Source: Marinilabiliaceae bacterium (GTDB lineage Bacteria; Bacteroidota; Bacteroidia; Bacteroidales; Marinilabiliaceae). Taken from it: a DNA stretch of 64,000 nucleotides. Where the stretch lies: positions 1 to 64,000 of the forward strand of contig JABUTU010000037.1 in assembly GCA_021443545.1 (NCBI GenBank), given 5' to 3'. Positions 9,076 through 18,111 of the stretch are shown here, in pieces; position 1 is the first letter of the stretch; every line of letters begins with the position of its first letter. The position numbers and the translations under genes were made by a program. Under the pieces are notes generated by a model. The model had not been told where the DNA came from, made no database searches, and saw only the letters and a list, made by a program, of their open reading frames with translations.

Positions 9076-9083
9076 CAAAGATA
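9076..9083 (-). promoter_or_regulatory. -7 box of the HU/SPOR-protease operon
   Basis: TATCTTTG on the minus strand is an exact TAnnTTTG match 17 bases before the ATG at 9059. It lies about 40 bases from the repeat cluster at 9125-9188, which could regulate it. Confidence 0.6.
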
Positions 9084-9124
9084 ATCAAATTATGTTATGT
9101 TGTACTGCATAGATGCTGATACTC

Positions 9125-9188
9125 ATGTTAATAACATGTCAGTATAATGTCAATAAATGTTCATAACACACCATAATATGTTCATAAC
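9125..9188. repeat. helically phased repeats of ATGTTnATAAC
   Basis: Exact copies of ATGTTCATAAC lie at 9157-9167 and 9178-9188. ATGTTAATAAC, one mismatch, is at 9125-9135, and a weaker copy, ATGTCAATAAA, starts at 9147. Start-to-start distances are 22, 10 and 21 bases, all close to whole turns of B-DNA, so the copies lie on one face of the helix. They sit between divergent genes (9059 leftward, 9419 rightward). This is the pattern of an operator array for a regulator binding in tandem, but no regulator is identified. Confidence 0.55.
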
Positions 9189-9384
9189 TTATGGGCATTT
9201 GAGTAGTTATTAGCGTGTTATATATTTTTATGGTGATTTCTAAAAAATCCGTTTTCTTAATATACACATATGAGACTCATTGATGTTTTTGCAGAGTTTT
9301 GGAGGTGCCCAGAAGGAGAAGAGAGAACGAGAGAGAGGTGGCGTAGATGATAGGAAGACGTTGCGGACAAAGAGTGCGGAGTAT
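9189..9384. other. remaining intergenic sequence between the HU/SPOR operon and the O-methyltransferase gene
   Basis: This part of the 359-base divergent gap is A/T-rich at its left and purine-rich (repeated gag/aga) around 9300-9350. I see no ORF, RNA gene or hairpin in it. Confidence 0.4.
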
Positions 9385-9414
9385 TGACAATGTTCTCGTT
9401 AAATAGTAACTTCG
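9384..9414 (+). promoter_or_regulatory. promoter placed directly on the O-methyltransferase start codon
   Basis: TTG (9384-9386), a 20-base spacer and TAACTTCG (9407-9414, seven of eight matches) end four bases before the ATG at 9419. Transcription should begin at or beside the ATG, giving a leaderless or nearly leaderless mRNA. Confidence 0.6.
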
Positions 9415-9418
9415 CAAT

Positions 9419-10066
9419 ATGGAAATCACGACAGAACTGGAGCAGTACATTGAGCGTCATATAGATGCTGAACCTGAGTTGTTATATGATTTGAACAGGC
9501 AGTCGCATATACGTCTGCTTGCGGGTCGTATGGCGAGTGGTCATTGGCAAGGACGACTTCTTAAGATGCTTGTGAGGATGATTAATCCGCGAGCGATACT
9601 TGAGTTGGGAACTTTTACTGGCTACTCAGCATTGTCGATGGCGGAGGGTTTGATAAGAGAGGATAGTTGGATTGATACTGTGGAGATTGATGATGAACTG
9701 GAGCCGCTCATAAGGGAGTTCCTCGATAAGTCACCGTATGGAGCGAGGGTACGGTTGCACATTGGGGCCGCAGAGGAGGTTGTCGAGAGGTTAGGTGGAG
9801 AGTGGGATATGGTCTTCATTGATGCCAACAAACGCAACTATCCTGAGAATTACAAGATGTGTATGAAGCACATTCCTATAGGTGGTTATATAATAGCAGA
9901 TAACATATTATGGGATGGTAAGGTTGTTGGACCTATTCCTAAGGAGGATGCAGCGCAGACAAAAGCGATACGGGAGTTTAACGATATTGTAGCTAACGAC
10001 GAGCGTGTCGAGAAGGTGATATTGCCCCTGCGTGATGGTCTGACAATAATCAGGAGAATCAAGTAA
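9419..10066 (+). CDS. SAM-dependent O-methyltransferase, COMT-like family 3
   Basis: 215 residues, normal for the small bacterial catechol/caffeoyl-CoA O-methyltransferase-like family. The SAM-binding motif I is ILELGTFTGYSAL; VEIDDEL is the acidic motif II; WDMVFIDANKRNYPENY carries the Asp, Asn and Lys that bind the divalent metal and catalyse transfer. Members methylate hydroxyls on small phenolics or, in some bacteria, tRNA wobble uridine derivatives (TrmR-type). The sequence fits both and I cannot choose. The gene stands alone with its own promoter; a weak stem (10066-10096) follows the stop. Confidence 0.9.
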   Translation: MEITTELEQYIERHIDAEPELLYDLNRQSHIRLLAGRMASGHWQGRLLKMLVRMINPRAILELGTFTGYSALSMAEGLIREDSWIDTVEIDDELEPLIREFLDKSPYGARVRLHIGAAEEVVERLGGEWDMVFIDANKRNYPENYKMCMKHIPIGGYIIADNILWDGKVVGPIPKEDAAQTKAIREFNDIVANDERVEKVILPLRDGLTIIRRIK

Positions 10067-10096
10067 TGGCCTTTTTCATGCGAGGGGAGAGGCCAT
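10066..10096 (+). terminator. stem-loop after the O-methyltransferase stop
   Basis: ATGGCCT (10066-10072) pairs with AGGCCAT (10090-10096), and the inner CTTTTTC/GAGGGGAG can extend the stem with G-U pairs. No U-tract follows, so a terminator role is doubtful. Confidence 0.35.
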
Positions 10097-10186
10097 AAAC
10101 AGGAATGGTCTGAACTCGATGTGTAACAATGTTGTCTTAATGTTCGTAGTAGGACATAGAAGATAATTTTAAAACAGAGAATACAC

Positions 10187-11248
10187 ATGAAAAAGAGTTT
10201 TTCTATCATGGCCTTTGCGCTCGTTGCAGCGCTTGGACTTACTGCGTGTCATGACGACGATGATGATGATGAGAATAGTGCAACGGTTGCAAACTACGAT
10301 GGTTCAGGTATAATCGGAGCATCTATTTTTAACAACCTCACAGGCAAAGTAGGTCTTACATCATGCTATTTCACAGATGAGAGTTCTATTGCCGACTTCT
10401 ACACATTCAGCACCTCTTCTGTCGACGATATAGCAGCTATGGGTGAACTGAGCGCTGATGGTAAGACAGTGACACTTGATAAAGAGGGTCTTGCAATCTA
10501 TGGCGAGGGAACAGATGAGTTGGATCCATCCTATGCAGGAGGATTCTGTCCAACATGGTTCAACGCTTCAGACAACACTCCATTTGCTCCAGCGTCAGGC
10601 TCTTTCCGCACGGGGAGAAAAGGAGCTCTGATATGTAATCCTGGTATGTTCCTTAGAGCATTCTTCACACGTCATATGGCAGTAGATCTCTCTTCAGCTA
10701 TGGCAGCAATTAAGAAACTCAAGGTCAACTCGCTCTATGTATGTCCAGTTGATGCTTACAAGTACATTGGTAAGACAGATGATGATACCCCATACGATTA
10801 TGAAGGTTACGCATCGGATGCCCTTCCCGCAAACCATCAGATTGAGTTTGTTGTATACGGCTATGTTGACAATTGCACAGTTAGCAACGTACAATCGGCT
10901 ATCTCAGCTCTGAAAGATGCTGGAAAGAACGCTGCTAATGGCGGTACATTATGCTCAACCCCAGTTGTTCTTGCTGAGACAGATGAGGCTGGTACTCTGA
11001 CCATTAATTCAGATTGGCAGAAGATGGATCTTACAAGTTTGAAAGATTACTATCTCCTCGAGGCTTCGATACGTGTAATCGACAAGACAACAGGTAAGAC
11101 ATCTAAGGTATATGCAATCGGCACACAGGCTGACGAGAGCAGTGCTACAGGGGCTGTAACAGGTGAAGAAGAGTCTGCATCAACAAATGATGCACTCAAC
11201 TACGTACTCATCTCGGATGTTGCATTCACTGGTCGTAGCTTCTTCTAA
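10187..11248 (+). CDS. surface lipoprotein of unknown function with a poly-Asp tether
   Basis: 353 residues. MKKSFSIMAFALVAALGLTAC is a lipoprotein signal with lipobox LTAC and Cys21. It is followed at once by HDDDDDDEN: an acidic run right after the lipid-modified Cys matches the known Bacteroidota lipoprotein export signal for the outer face of the outer membrane. The rest is Ser/Thr/Asp-rich with several aromatic beta-like strands, and repeats phrases such as VDLSSAMAAIKKLKV and MDLTSLKD. I recognise no domain with confidence; DUF4465-like surface proteins are one weak possibility. It is monocistronic, ending in a good terminator (11275-11304). Confidence 0.8.
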   Translation: MKKSFSIMAFALVAALGLTACHDDDDDDENSATVANYDGSGIIGASIFNNLTGKVGLTSCYFTDESSIADFYTFSTSSVDDIAAMGELSADGKTVTLDKEGLAIYGEGTDELDPSYAGGFCPTWFNASDNTPFAPASGSFRTGRKGALICNPGMFLRAFFTRHMAVDLSSAMAAIKKLKVNSLYVCPVDAYKYIGKTDDDTPYDYEGYASDALPANHQIEFVVYGYVDNCTVSNVQSAISALKDAGKNAANGGTLCSTPVVLAETDEAGTLTINSDWQKMDLTSLKDYYLLEASIRVIDKTTGKTSKVYAIGTQADESSATGAVTGEEESASTNDALNYVLISDVAFTGRSFF

Positions 11249-11274
11249 TCAGTTCAATCCAAAATGACAATATA

Positions 11275-11304
11275 AGCCGTAGCTCGAAAGAGTTGCGGCT
11301 TTTT
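11275..11304 (+). terminator. intrinsic terminator of the lipoprotein gene
   Basis: AGCCGTAGCTC (11275-11285) pairs with GAGTTGCGGCT (11290-11300), 11 pairs including two G-U, closed by a GAAA tetraloop and followed by TTTT. Confidence 0.9.
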
Positions 11305-11375
11305 CATTATCGAGCTTCCCGTAAAGCAAAGAAGGATAATTAGGTATTGACACCTATTTATTATCAACAAATTAG

Positions 11376-11383
11376 TATCTTTG
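11376..11383 (+). promoter_or_regulatory. -7 box of cysS
   Basis: TATCTTTG is an exact match to TAnnTTTG, 26 bases upstream of the cysS ATG. No well-spaced TTG precedes it. Confidence 0.5.
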
Positions 11384-11409
11384 TCGCAAAAAGTGAATAA
11401 GATAGAAAT

Positions 11410-12891
11410 ATGGGAAAGCCAGTTTTGATAATATATAACACGCTGACACGACGCAAGGAACCCTTCCGTCCAATCAACGAAGAGCGTGTTGGAATGTATG
11501 TATGTGGACCAACAGTATATGGAGATGGTCATCTCGGTCATGCTCGTCCTGCCATAACATTCGATATCCTTTATAGGTATCTGATGCATCTCGGATATAA
11601 GGTGCGTTATGTCCGGAATATCACGGATGTCGGTCACCTTGAGCACGATGCTGACGAGGGCGAGGATAAGATTGCCAAGAAGGCACGACTTGAACAGCTC
11701 GAGCCAATGGAGGTCGTTCAGCACTATCTTCTGCGTTATCATAAGGCTATGGAGCGTCTCAATGTGTTACCTCCTACGATAGAGCCTCATGCGTCGGGAC
11801 ATATCATCGAGCAGATAGAGTTTGTGAAACGCATCATAGATGCGGGCTATGCATATGAGTCTAATGGCTCGATTTATTTTGATGTCGAGAAGTATAGTAA
11901 GAATCATAGCTACGGCAAGCTGTCGGGTCGCAATATAGATGAGCTATTTGAGAATACGAGAGAGCTCGACGGTCAGAGTGAGAAACGCAGAGGGTGTGAT
12001 TTTGCCCTATGGAAGAAAGCACAACCAGAGCATATAATGCATTGGCCATCGCCTTGGAGCGAGGGTTTTCCGGGTTGGCATCTGGAGTGCTCGACGATGG
12101 GAACGAAATATCTTGGTGAAGAGTTTGACATACATGGTGGAGGTATAGACCTTGTATTTCCACATCACGAGTGTGAGATAGCTCAGTCTACAGCAGCACT
12201 CGGACATGAGACGGTGCACTATTGGATGCATAACAATATGATTACAATCGACGGCAAGAAGATGGGTAAGTCGTATGGTAACTTCATAACACTCGACGAG
12301 TTTTTTGAGGGCTCTCATCCATTGCTGACACAGGCGTATTCGCCTATGACCATACGTTTCTTCATATTGCAGGCTCATTATCGTTCTACTGTAGATTTCT
12401 CAAACGATGCTTTGATAGCAGCTGAGAGAGGTCTTGAGCGTATGACAGAGGCGTATAACCGTCTGATGCGTATCAAACCTTCTGAGACATCATCCGTTGA
12501 TGTCAGCAAACTTCGTCAGCAATGCGAAGAGGCTATGCTTGACGACCTCAACACGCCGATTGTTATAAGTCATCTTTTCGATGCTACTAAGTCAATTAAT
12601 GCCATCACAGATGGCAAGGCAACAATCAGCCAGTTGGATCTTGATGAACTTAAGGATGTCTTTAATGTTATGCTCAAGGATATACTCGGACTTCAGCTTG
12701 ATGCTACGATGAGCGAAGGAGGCAAGGAGGGTGGTGCCGATCGTTTCAAGGGTGCTGTTGACCTGCTTTTACAGATTCGTATGGAGGCAAAGCAGAATAA
12801 AGACTGGGCTACGAGCGATAAGATTAGAGATGAGTTGAAGGCTTTAGGATTCAACGTAAAGGATACTAAGGATGGCTTTGAGTGGTCGTAG
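11410..12891 (+). CDS. cysS: cysteinyl-tRNA synthetase
   Basis: 493 residues, the expected length. The class I signatures are both present: HLGH at residues 41-44 after the zinc-ligand Cys in [11 protein letters not shown], and KMGKS (in [11 protein letters not shown]) as the KMSKS loop. The remaining zinc ligands lie in HLECSTMG and FPHHECE. The C-terminus is the helical anticodon-binding region ([16 protein letters not shown]). It charges tRNA-Cys with cysteine in the cytoplasm; the tRNA-Cys gene lies 10 kb away at 22172. The next gene, a DASS transporter, begins just downstream and probably shares the transcript. Confidence 0.97.
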   Translation: MGKPVLIIYNTLTRRKEPFRPINEERVGMYVCGPTVYGDGHLGHARPAITFDILYRYLMHLGYKVRYVRNITDVGHLEHDADEGEDKIAKKARLEQLEPMEVVQHYLLRYHKAMERLNVLPPTIEPHASGHIIEQIEFVKRIIDAGYAYESNGSIYFDVEKYSKNHSYGKLSGRNIDELFENTRELDGQSEKRRGCDFALWKKAQPEHIMHWPSPWSEGFPGWHLECSTMGTKYLGEEFDIHGGGIDLVFPHHECEIAQSTAALGHETVHYWMHNNMITIDGKKMGKSYGNFITLDEFFEGSHPLLTQAYSPMTIRFFILQAHYRSTVDFSNDALIAAERGLERMTEAYNRLMRIKPSETSSVDVSKLRQQCEEAMLDDLNTPIVISHLFDATKSINAITDGKATISQLDLDELKDVFNVMLKDILGLQLDATMSEGGKEGGADRFKGAVDLLLQIRMEAKQNKDWATSDKIRDELKALGFNVKDTKDGFEWS

Positions 12892-12917
12892 TACCCAATA
12901 ATCTACAATCCGTAGAG

Positions 12918-14363
12918 ATGATGCAGACAGAGATGAAGAAGAGGATAAAGGTAGTAGTTGCAGTTGTTGCGGCGATTTTAGCATGGCTTGTTCCATCAAC
13001 GGCCTTTGGATTGCCGAATCTGACACCGACTGAGCAACGTATGCTTGCCATTGCGTTGTTTGGTGCTGTGATGTGGGTGACGGAGGCAATAGAACTATGG
13101 AAGACATCTGTTATGGTTATAGTCTTGATGCTTCTATTTGTCTCAGATTGTAGTCTTTCAATTCTTTCGTGGGACAGAGGAGCGAATTTATCTGACGATA
13201 AGGTTGCCTTCTACGATATCATGGCCTCTTTTGCGAATCCAGTTCTTATGCTTTTTCTTGGAGGATTTATTCTTGCTATGGCAGCGAGAAAAGTGGGACT
13301 TGATGTCAAGCTGGCGCGTCTCTTGCTTCGTCCTTTCGGTGAGAAGTGTGAGGATGTGATGTTAGGCTTCATGATGGTCTGTGCTATATTATCAATGTTT
13401 ATGAATAATACAGCGACTGCGGCATTAATGTTTGCCATTATTTCACCTGTTATCAGTGCAATGCCAAACAAGGGTAGTGAGAGGCTTCCTCTATTGCTTA
13501 GCATACCGATTGCGACAAATTTGGGAGGAATGGCTACGCCAGTAGGAACACCTGTCAATTTGATTGCGATGCATTATATTAATGATCCGAATGGCATAAA
13601 TATGGGACTGACCTTCGGTGGATGGGTCTTCTACATGCTACCATTAACCATCTTTATGTTATTCATATCATGGTTGCTTCTCATACGTCTATTCCCCTTT
13701 AAGCAGAAGTGTATTTACGTTGATATTCCCAATCAGGTGGATGATAGTCGTTCTCAGACTATTGTTACAATAACCTTCGCCTGCACTGTTCTTATGTGGA
13801 TGTTTGATAGTTATATAGGACTTAATACATACATCATAGGAATGGTCCCCATTATGATATTTACTTTGACGGGTATTTTCGGGAAGGAGGACCTAAAGAT
13901 AGTTAAGTGGGATATTCTATGGTTGATGGCTGGAGGATTTGCGTTAGGAACAGGTTTTAACCAGACGGGACTTGCGAAGGATCTTCTTAGTGCAATACCA
14001 TTAGGCGATATGTCGCCATGGGTTATAGCAGTAACAGCAGGTGTGGTGGCGTATATAATGTCGAGTTTTATCAGTAATACAGCAACGGCGTTTTTGTTAG
14101 TCCCTATAGTAACGAGTGGGATTCTTCAGCATGGTATGGTCAGTGGTGATGAGGGTGTAGGAGCTATGATAATTATGGTGATAGCTGTATCTTCCTCCTT
14201 TGCTATGTCGTTGCCTATCTCAACACCTCCGAACGCTCTTGTGTATAGCGTTGCTGGTGTCAGACAAAAGGATATGATTAAGATAGGGACTCTTGTAGGC
14301 CTAATAGGTATGGTATTAGCCTTTGCGCTCTTTGGCTATATGACTACGACTTCAGTCTTATAG
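12918..14363 (+). CDS. DASS/SLC13 family sodium-coupled anion symporter
   Basis: I prefer the ATG at 12918 (MMQTEMKKR, 481 residues); a GTG at 12882 would overlap cysS. About 11-12 membrane segments are visible. The two pseudo-symmetric hairpin motifs that bind Na+ and substrate in this family appear as MNNTATA in the first half and ISNTATA in the second, with a PVGTPVNLI stretch after the first and ISTPPNALVY near the end. The family imports di- and tricarboxylates (succinate, malate, citrate) or sulfate. Sequence alone does not settle the anion, but C4-dicarboxylate is common in this order. It is convergent with the glycosyltransferase at 14389, 25 bases away. Confidence 0.88.
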   Translation: MMQTEMKKRIKVVVAVVAAILAWLVPSTAFGLPNLTPTEQRMLAIALFGAVMWVTEAIELWKTSVMVIVLMLLFVSDCSLSILSWDRGANLSDDKVAFYDIMASFANPVLMLFLGGFILAMAARKVGLDVKLARLLLRPFGEKCEDVMLGFMMVCAILSMFMNNTATAALMFAIISPVISAMPNKGSERLPLLLSIPIATNLGGMATPVGTPVNLIAMHYINDPNGINMGLTFGGWVFYMLPLTIFMLFISWLLLIRLFPFKQKCIYVDIPNQVDDSRSQTIVTITFACTVLMWMFDSYIGLNTYIIGMVPIMIFTLTGIFGKEDLKIVKWDILWLMAGGFALGTGFNQTGLAKDLLSAIPLGDMSPWVIAVTAGVVAYIMSSFISNTATAFLLVPIVTSGILQHGMVSGDEGVGAMIIMVIAVSSSFAMSLPISTPPNALVYSVAGVRQKDMIKIGTLVGLIGMVLAFALFGYMTTTSVL

Positions 14364-14388
14364 GAATTTGCATTTTTTAAGCAGGCGT

Positions 14389-15189
14389 TCACTGCTTATT
14401 CTCGGCGCTACTCTTCTCCTCTGTATTCTGACGGTAGTTGTTCTCCCAGATTTTTGCTATTGAGATGAATTTGTATATCGACTCCATAACAGCATATACG
14501 AAGCCTGCCTTGCCATCACGGAATCCTCCTTTCAGGAAATAGGCCTTTATAAATCTATGGACGCTTGAGAAAGCAGCTTTGGCGATTGAGAAATTCTCAT
14601 CCTTACGTTTCTCAATTTCATGTTCTGCATATAGATTTATCTTGTCGAGTTTACCGCTTACATTGTAGTCATACAGATGTATTATGGCCAAATCATTGCG
14701 ACTCCCACTGATTTTCATAATTTTACCATCAACGTGAGGTGCCATATGTACGTAGGGAGGCCAGTCAATCTTATCCTTTCTGAAAAAGCGAAGGACACGA
14801 TTAGGGTAGTCTCCATGCATAAATTTTCCCCAAGCGTAATTCTTTCGCGGGATGAAGAGTGCGTCAATGTCCGTTTTCTTGCTGATAAAACCATAAAGAT
14901 AGTCTTTCAGTGCTGGAGTTATCAACTCATCAGAATCGACGAGTAGAATCCACTCATGCGAAGCGTTCTGAATGGCGAAGTTACGGGCAGGCTCGCATAT
15001 ATCTATTTTCTCGGTATAGACGATTTTGCATCCGAACTCTTCTGCTATGGCAATAGTACTATCAGTGCTATGCATATCGCATATCACAATCTCGTCGAAA
15101 CACCTGACGGTCTCAAGGACCTGTCGGAGGTATCTTTCTGAATTATATGTCTGTATAACTACAGAAATCATAGATGTAGAAGACGTCAT
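14389..15189 (-). CDS. family 2 glycosyltransferase (WaaE/KdtX-like)
   Basis: 266 residues; a second in-frame ATG at 15171 (MISVVIQTYN) is an equally good start. The GT-A core shows QTYNSERYL, ICDMHSTDST and the metal-binding DSDEL motif near residue 107. The pattern EPARNFAI plus a C-terminal region with RVLRFFRKDK and HMAPHVDG resembles the WaaE/KdtX-type glycosyltransferases that add a hexose to lipopolysaccharide core. It is the last gene of the leftward cluster that includes a GT10 fucosyltransferase, so it likely adds a sugar to the same surface glycan or LPS. The acceptor is inferred. Confidence 0.85.
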   Translation of the reverse strand: MTSSTSMISVVIQTYNSERYLRQVLETVRCFDEIVICDMHSTDSTIAIAEEFGCKIVYTEKIDICEPARNFAIQNASHEWILLVDSDELITPALKDYLYGFISKKTDIDALFIPRKNYAWGKFMHGDYPNRVLRFFRKDKIDWPPYVHMAPHVDGKIMKISGSRNDLAIIHLYDYNVSGKLDKINLYAEHEIEKRKDENFSIAKAAFSSVHRFIKAYFLKGGFRDGKAGFVYAVMESIYKFISIAKIWENNYRQNTEEKSSAENKQ

Positions 15190-15208
15190 TTGATTAGCAA
15201 ATATAATA

Positions 15209-16189
15209 CTATTTGAATAATAATGTATTATTTGAACTCTGTTGAGGTATTATTTGATAACTATGAAGGCTTTGACCATTCAGGACAGCTTCATATTTTT
15301 CAATATACCCTTTTGCCATGGAGACAGCGTTGAATGTATCGCGGGCATACTCGTGACAACGTTTCATGTCGAAAGAGCTATTGCAAATAGCTTGCACAAG
15401 GTCGGCAGAACTATTGGATAGTACCCCGACATCGCTGGTAACAATTTCAGGCAGTGCTCCATATGTGGTTGCAAAGACTGGTGTTCCGTAGAAGAGGCTT
15501 TCGATGACAGCGAGTCCGAAAGGTTCGTGCCATACAACGGGGAATATAAGACCATTAGACGAGTTGATTAGTCGGCTTTTCTCCACTCCGCCAACCATAC
15601 CATGAAATTTGATTCGTGGTGAGAGTGTAAAGCGCCATCCCATCTTGAAATTGAATCTGTCGCCACCAAGAATATGTAGTTTACCCAGTTCTGAAGGGAG
15701 AGATTTCGCAACTTTGATTGCACCTCTGACATTCTTGACTCTCCAGGCTGCCTTGCCAAGAAAATGAAACCCTGAGCGTTTTATACTCCAGTCGACAGGT
15801 GAGTAATCATCCCAATCAAGTCCGTTATATACAAAGTGTTTGCTACCATAACGTTCAGCATGGTTCTTCGACAGAAAGATACTATTTGGAGAGAACTTCT
15901 TATTGAAATTGCCGTGAATAGTCTCGACGTATGGTCGGTCGCAACTCTCTTCAAGAGGAACATTAAAATGGAGAACATCGATACCCTCAGGAATCTGTTG
16001 CATGATAGATAGCTCAGGGTTATAGGTAATAATAGTCGCAAAATCACATACAGAACCCTTCCGACATAGGTAACTTACCTTATGTCCGAGAGCAGTAAGA
16101 CCTTTTCCCAGACTCCAGGCCATTCGCTGAAGTCCCCCATACAAATCGATGGGGAGCAGACTATAAGGAGTGATTATCAGAATATGCAT
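15209..16189 (-). CDS. family 4 glycosyltransferase (GT-B fold)
   Basis: 326 residues beginning MHILIITPYSLLP with the Gly-rich acceptor loop (DLYGGLQRMA). The donor-binding half has FLGKAAWRVKN, then HEPFGLAVIESLFYG, where the first Glu and the E-x7-E spacing are the GT4 signature, then FATTYGALPEIV. The donor is probably a UDP- or GDP-hexose. The gene starts one base after the stop of the GT10 fucosyltransferase gene (TGATATG), so the two are tightly coupled. It runs in the cytoplasm on a lipid-linked or LPS-core acceptor by inference from context. Confidence 0.88.
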   Translation of the reverse strand: MHILIITPYSLLPIDLYGGLQRMAWSLGKGLTALGHKVSYLCRKGSVCDFATIITYNPELSIMQQIPEGIDVLHFNVPLEESCDRPYVETIHGNFNKKFSPNSIFLSKNHAERYGSKHFVYNGLDWDDYSPVDWSIKRSGFHFLGKAAWRVKNVRGAIKVAKSLPSELGKLHILGGDRFNFKMGWRFTLSPRIKFHGMVGGVEKSRLINSSNGLIFPVVWHEPFGLAVIESLFYGTPVFATTYGALPEIVTSDVGVLSNSSADLVQAICNSSFDMKRCHEYARDTFNAVSMAKGYIEKYEAVLNGQSLHSYQIIPQQSSNNTLLFK

Positions 16190-16190
16190 A

Positions 16191-17207
16191 TCAGTGCGAC
16201 AAATAATATTTTAGTTTGCATAAATTGCGCTCCACAAGTTGCTTGTATATGTTGTGAGAGTCAAAAAGGGTGTTAGCGGGGTAGAGAGTAGTCTCCTTTT
16301 TCTCAGCATTGGGGTTGAGCATATCGCAACACTCGCTCATCAACGAAATGATGTTGTATTTGTCGAGGACATCATTCTTTGCCTCTATGATACTTGGCAG
16401 AGCCGATTCGTAGGGGTCATTGTCGAGGATGTTGTCGATGACCCTGAATGACTCCTCAGCGTTCAAAATATTGATGTATGACATAGCTCCAGCTGAGAAA
16501 TAGTCGTTGACATTCGTACATCCGTAATAGATGGGGTATGTCTCTGCGAGAAAGCAGTCCGACAACTTCTCTGTCCAATAGTATTTCGAGGAAGAGTTCT
16601 CAAGAGCTATATGGTATTTATATGGGGCAAGGACGTCCCACTTGTCGGTGAAACTGTTGAAACCACGTCCGAAGTAGTCGATGCGGTTGCCATATCTTTT
16701 TTTCAGTTTCTCAACAAAACAGATGCGGTCAACATGTCCATAGGTAAAGGCCTTGTTACTTGAGATGACCGAAATCATCTTCTCCTTCTGAGGATGGATA
16801 TCATGTTTCAGAGAATCGTAGTTGAGTTTTACAGTCCCACATTCGTTATTGTCGTTGATGCCCACGAACCATGGGAGGGCAGCCTGGCGGAAAATGACAT
16901 TGGGATGTTTTGTCTCCTCTTGGCAAGAGCATACGAGCGCAAACTGACTGGTATAATTACTTGGAAAACTTACTATGGAATATGGTTCAGAAAGCATCAG
17001 AATGGTGTTCTCCGGAGCAACACGCGTCGATGTTTTGTGGCGAATATATTTATTTCGAACAATCCAAAAGTCAGCCTCTTCGACACAATTGTCACCATCA
17101 TCAAATACAAAGCTGTAGCGTCCATCTTTAGAGAGTCCTGATGAGTTGTAAGTCTGACGGGGAATCTGTCGACCTATAGAACCAGTAGTAACCCTGACAG
17201 TTAACAT
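16191..17207 (-). CDS. family 10 glycosyltransferase, alpha-1,3/4-fucosyltransferase-like
   Basis: 338 residues. The C-terminal half carries the GT10 donor-binding block: HIALENSSSKYYWTEKL followed by CFLAETYPIYYGCTNVNDYF, closely matching the family's ENS...TEKL...A...P-YYG pattern that binds GDP-fucose. The N-terminal half is more variable, as expected for acceptor binding (EADFWIVRNKY, MLSEP). GT10 enzymes transfer L-fucose to GlcNAc, Glc or LPS sugars. The fkp gene that makes GDP-fucose lies 2 kb upstream on the same strand, which strongly supports the role. Its ATG overlaps the upstream GT2 stop by one base (TAATG). Confidence 0.87.
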   Translation of the reverse strand: MLTVRVTTGSIGRQIPRQTYNSSGLSKDGRYSFVFDDGDNCVEEADFWIVRNKYIRHKTSTRVAPENTILMLSEPYSIVSFPSNYTSQFALVCSCQEETKHPNVIFRQAALPWFVGINDNNECGTVKLNYDSLKHDIHPQKEKMISVISSNKAFTYGHVDRICFVEKLKKRYGNRIDYFGRGFNSFTDKWDVLAPYKYHIALENSSSKYYWTEKLSDCFLAETYPIYYGCTNVNDYFSAGAMSYINILNAEESFRVIDNILDNDPYESALPSIIEAKNDVLDKYNIISLMSECCDMLNPNAEKKETTLYPANTLFDSHNIYKQLVERNLCKLKYYLSH

Positions 17208-18034
17208 TATTCGTCAATTTTAGTTATACCATGAGGTGTTCTGACGATGCCCTTGCTGCGTGTATTACGCCGGATCTCAAGATTATTCTTAATTGATTCA
17301 GCAGTCTTGTAAGGGCGTGGATGGTCGAGGTGGAGTGTTAAAGCTGAGTATCGTATCTGTTTAGAGCGAATACCCATATTATGTAGTCTCTCACCAAACT
17401 CGCGGTCTTGACCTCCATAGTGCATATCCTCGTTATAACCATTAATTTTAATCATGTCATCACGCCAACCAGAAGAGTTGCAACCATTCCAGGATGCTTT
17501 GGTGGTCGTGATATTATTCATAAGGCGACAGAACCATTGAGGACCGAGATATTTGAGAGCCTTGAAGTTGTAAGATAATCCTCTTTTCTTCAACCATGAG
17601 AAGGTGAAAGCATTTCCATTGGCGATATCCTCTTCGCATATATCGTTGCTGATATTCATAGGTAGTTTGAAGTAACCACCAGAGAGCATATATCCTGTTT
17701 TTGCATAACGAGCGTGAATGGCTACGAAGTCGGCACGTGGTACACAATCCTGGTCTGTAAAGATAAGATAATCAGCAGTAGCCTCTACAATCGCTTTATT
17801 TAGAATTGTAGATTTTCGAAATCCCAAATCTTCGTGCCAAACATGTCGTATGGGCAGATGCTGTGAGAATCGTTGTATGAGCTCTCTTGTGGTATCATCA
17901 GAGCCATCATCAGCTATGATAATCTCATCGGCCAAACGGCTCTGGTACATATATCCCCACAAGGTCTTTTCGAGCCACTTCGGATTATTGTATGTAGAGA
18001 TGACAACGCCTATGGTCTTGTCGGAAGCAAGCAT
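17207..18034 (-). CDS. family 2 glycosyltransferase with galactosyltransferase-like C-terminus
   Basis: 275 residues. It starts IGVVISTYNNPKWLE with IIADDGSDDTTREL and the DxD-type motif TDQDCVPR near residue 95. The C-terminal segment (NGYNEDMHYGGQDREFGERL) has the Asp/Glu-rich G-x-D-x-E pattern of the Glyco_transf_7C module, found in galactosyl/GalNAc transferases and chondroitin-polymerase-like enzymes. It is the first gene of the four-gene glycosyltransferase operon, with a consensus promoter (18078-18107) 44 bases upstream. It is not certain which sugar it transfers. Confidence 0.87.
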   Translation of the reverse strand: MLASDKTIGVVISTYNNPKWLEKTLWGYMYQSRLADEIIIADDGSDDTTRELIQRFSQHLPIRHVWHEDLGFRKSTILNKAIVEATADYLIFTDQDCVPRADFVAIHARYAKTGYMLSGGYFKLPMNISNDICEEDIANGNAFTFSWLKKRGLSYNFKALKYLGPQWFCRLMNNITTTKASWNGCNSSGWRDDMIKINGYNEDMHYGGQDREFGERLHNMGIRSKQIRYSALTLHLDHPRPYKTAESIKNNLEIRRNTRSKGIVRTPHGITKIDE

Positions 18035-18077
18035 ATATCGGATTATTATTGATGTAAACTACATATTATAGCAACGG

Positions 18078-18107
18078 CAAAGATACTATTAAGTGAGGGA
18101 AAGTCAA
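18078..18107 (-). promoter_or_regulatory. promoter of the four-gene glycosyltransferase operon
   Basis: TATCTTTG on the minus strand (18085-18078) is an exact -7 match, with TTG at 18107-18105 and a 19-base spacer, the textbook Bacteroidota arrangement. It lies between manC and the first glycosyltransferase, so the operon can be expressed apart from fkp-manC. Confidence 0.75.
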
Positions 18108-18111
18108 ATTG

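Noticed and set aside
14379..14397. AAGCAG/CTGCTT stem between the DASS transporter and the first GT2
   Set aside because: The stem is short, it includes the GT2 stop codon in its loop, and T-runs lie on the wrong side in each direction, so I do not call it a terminator.
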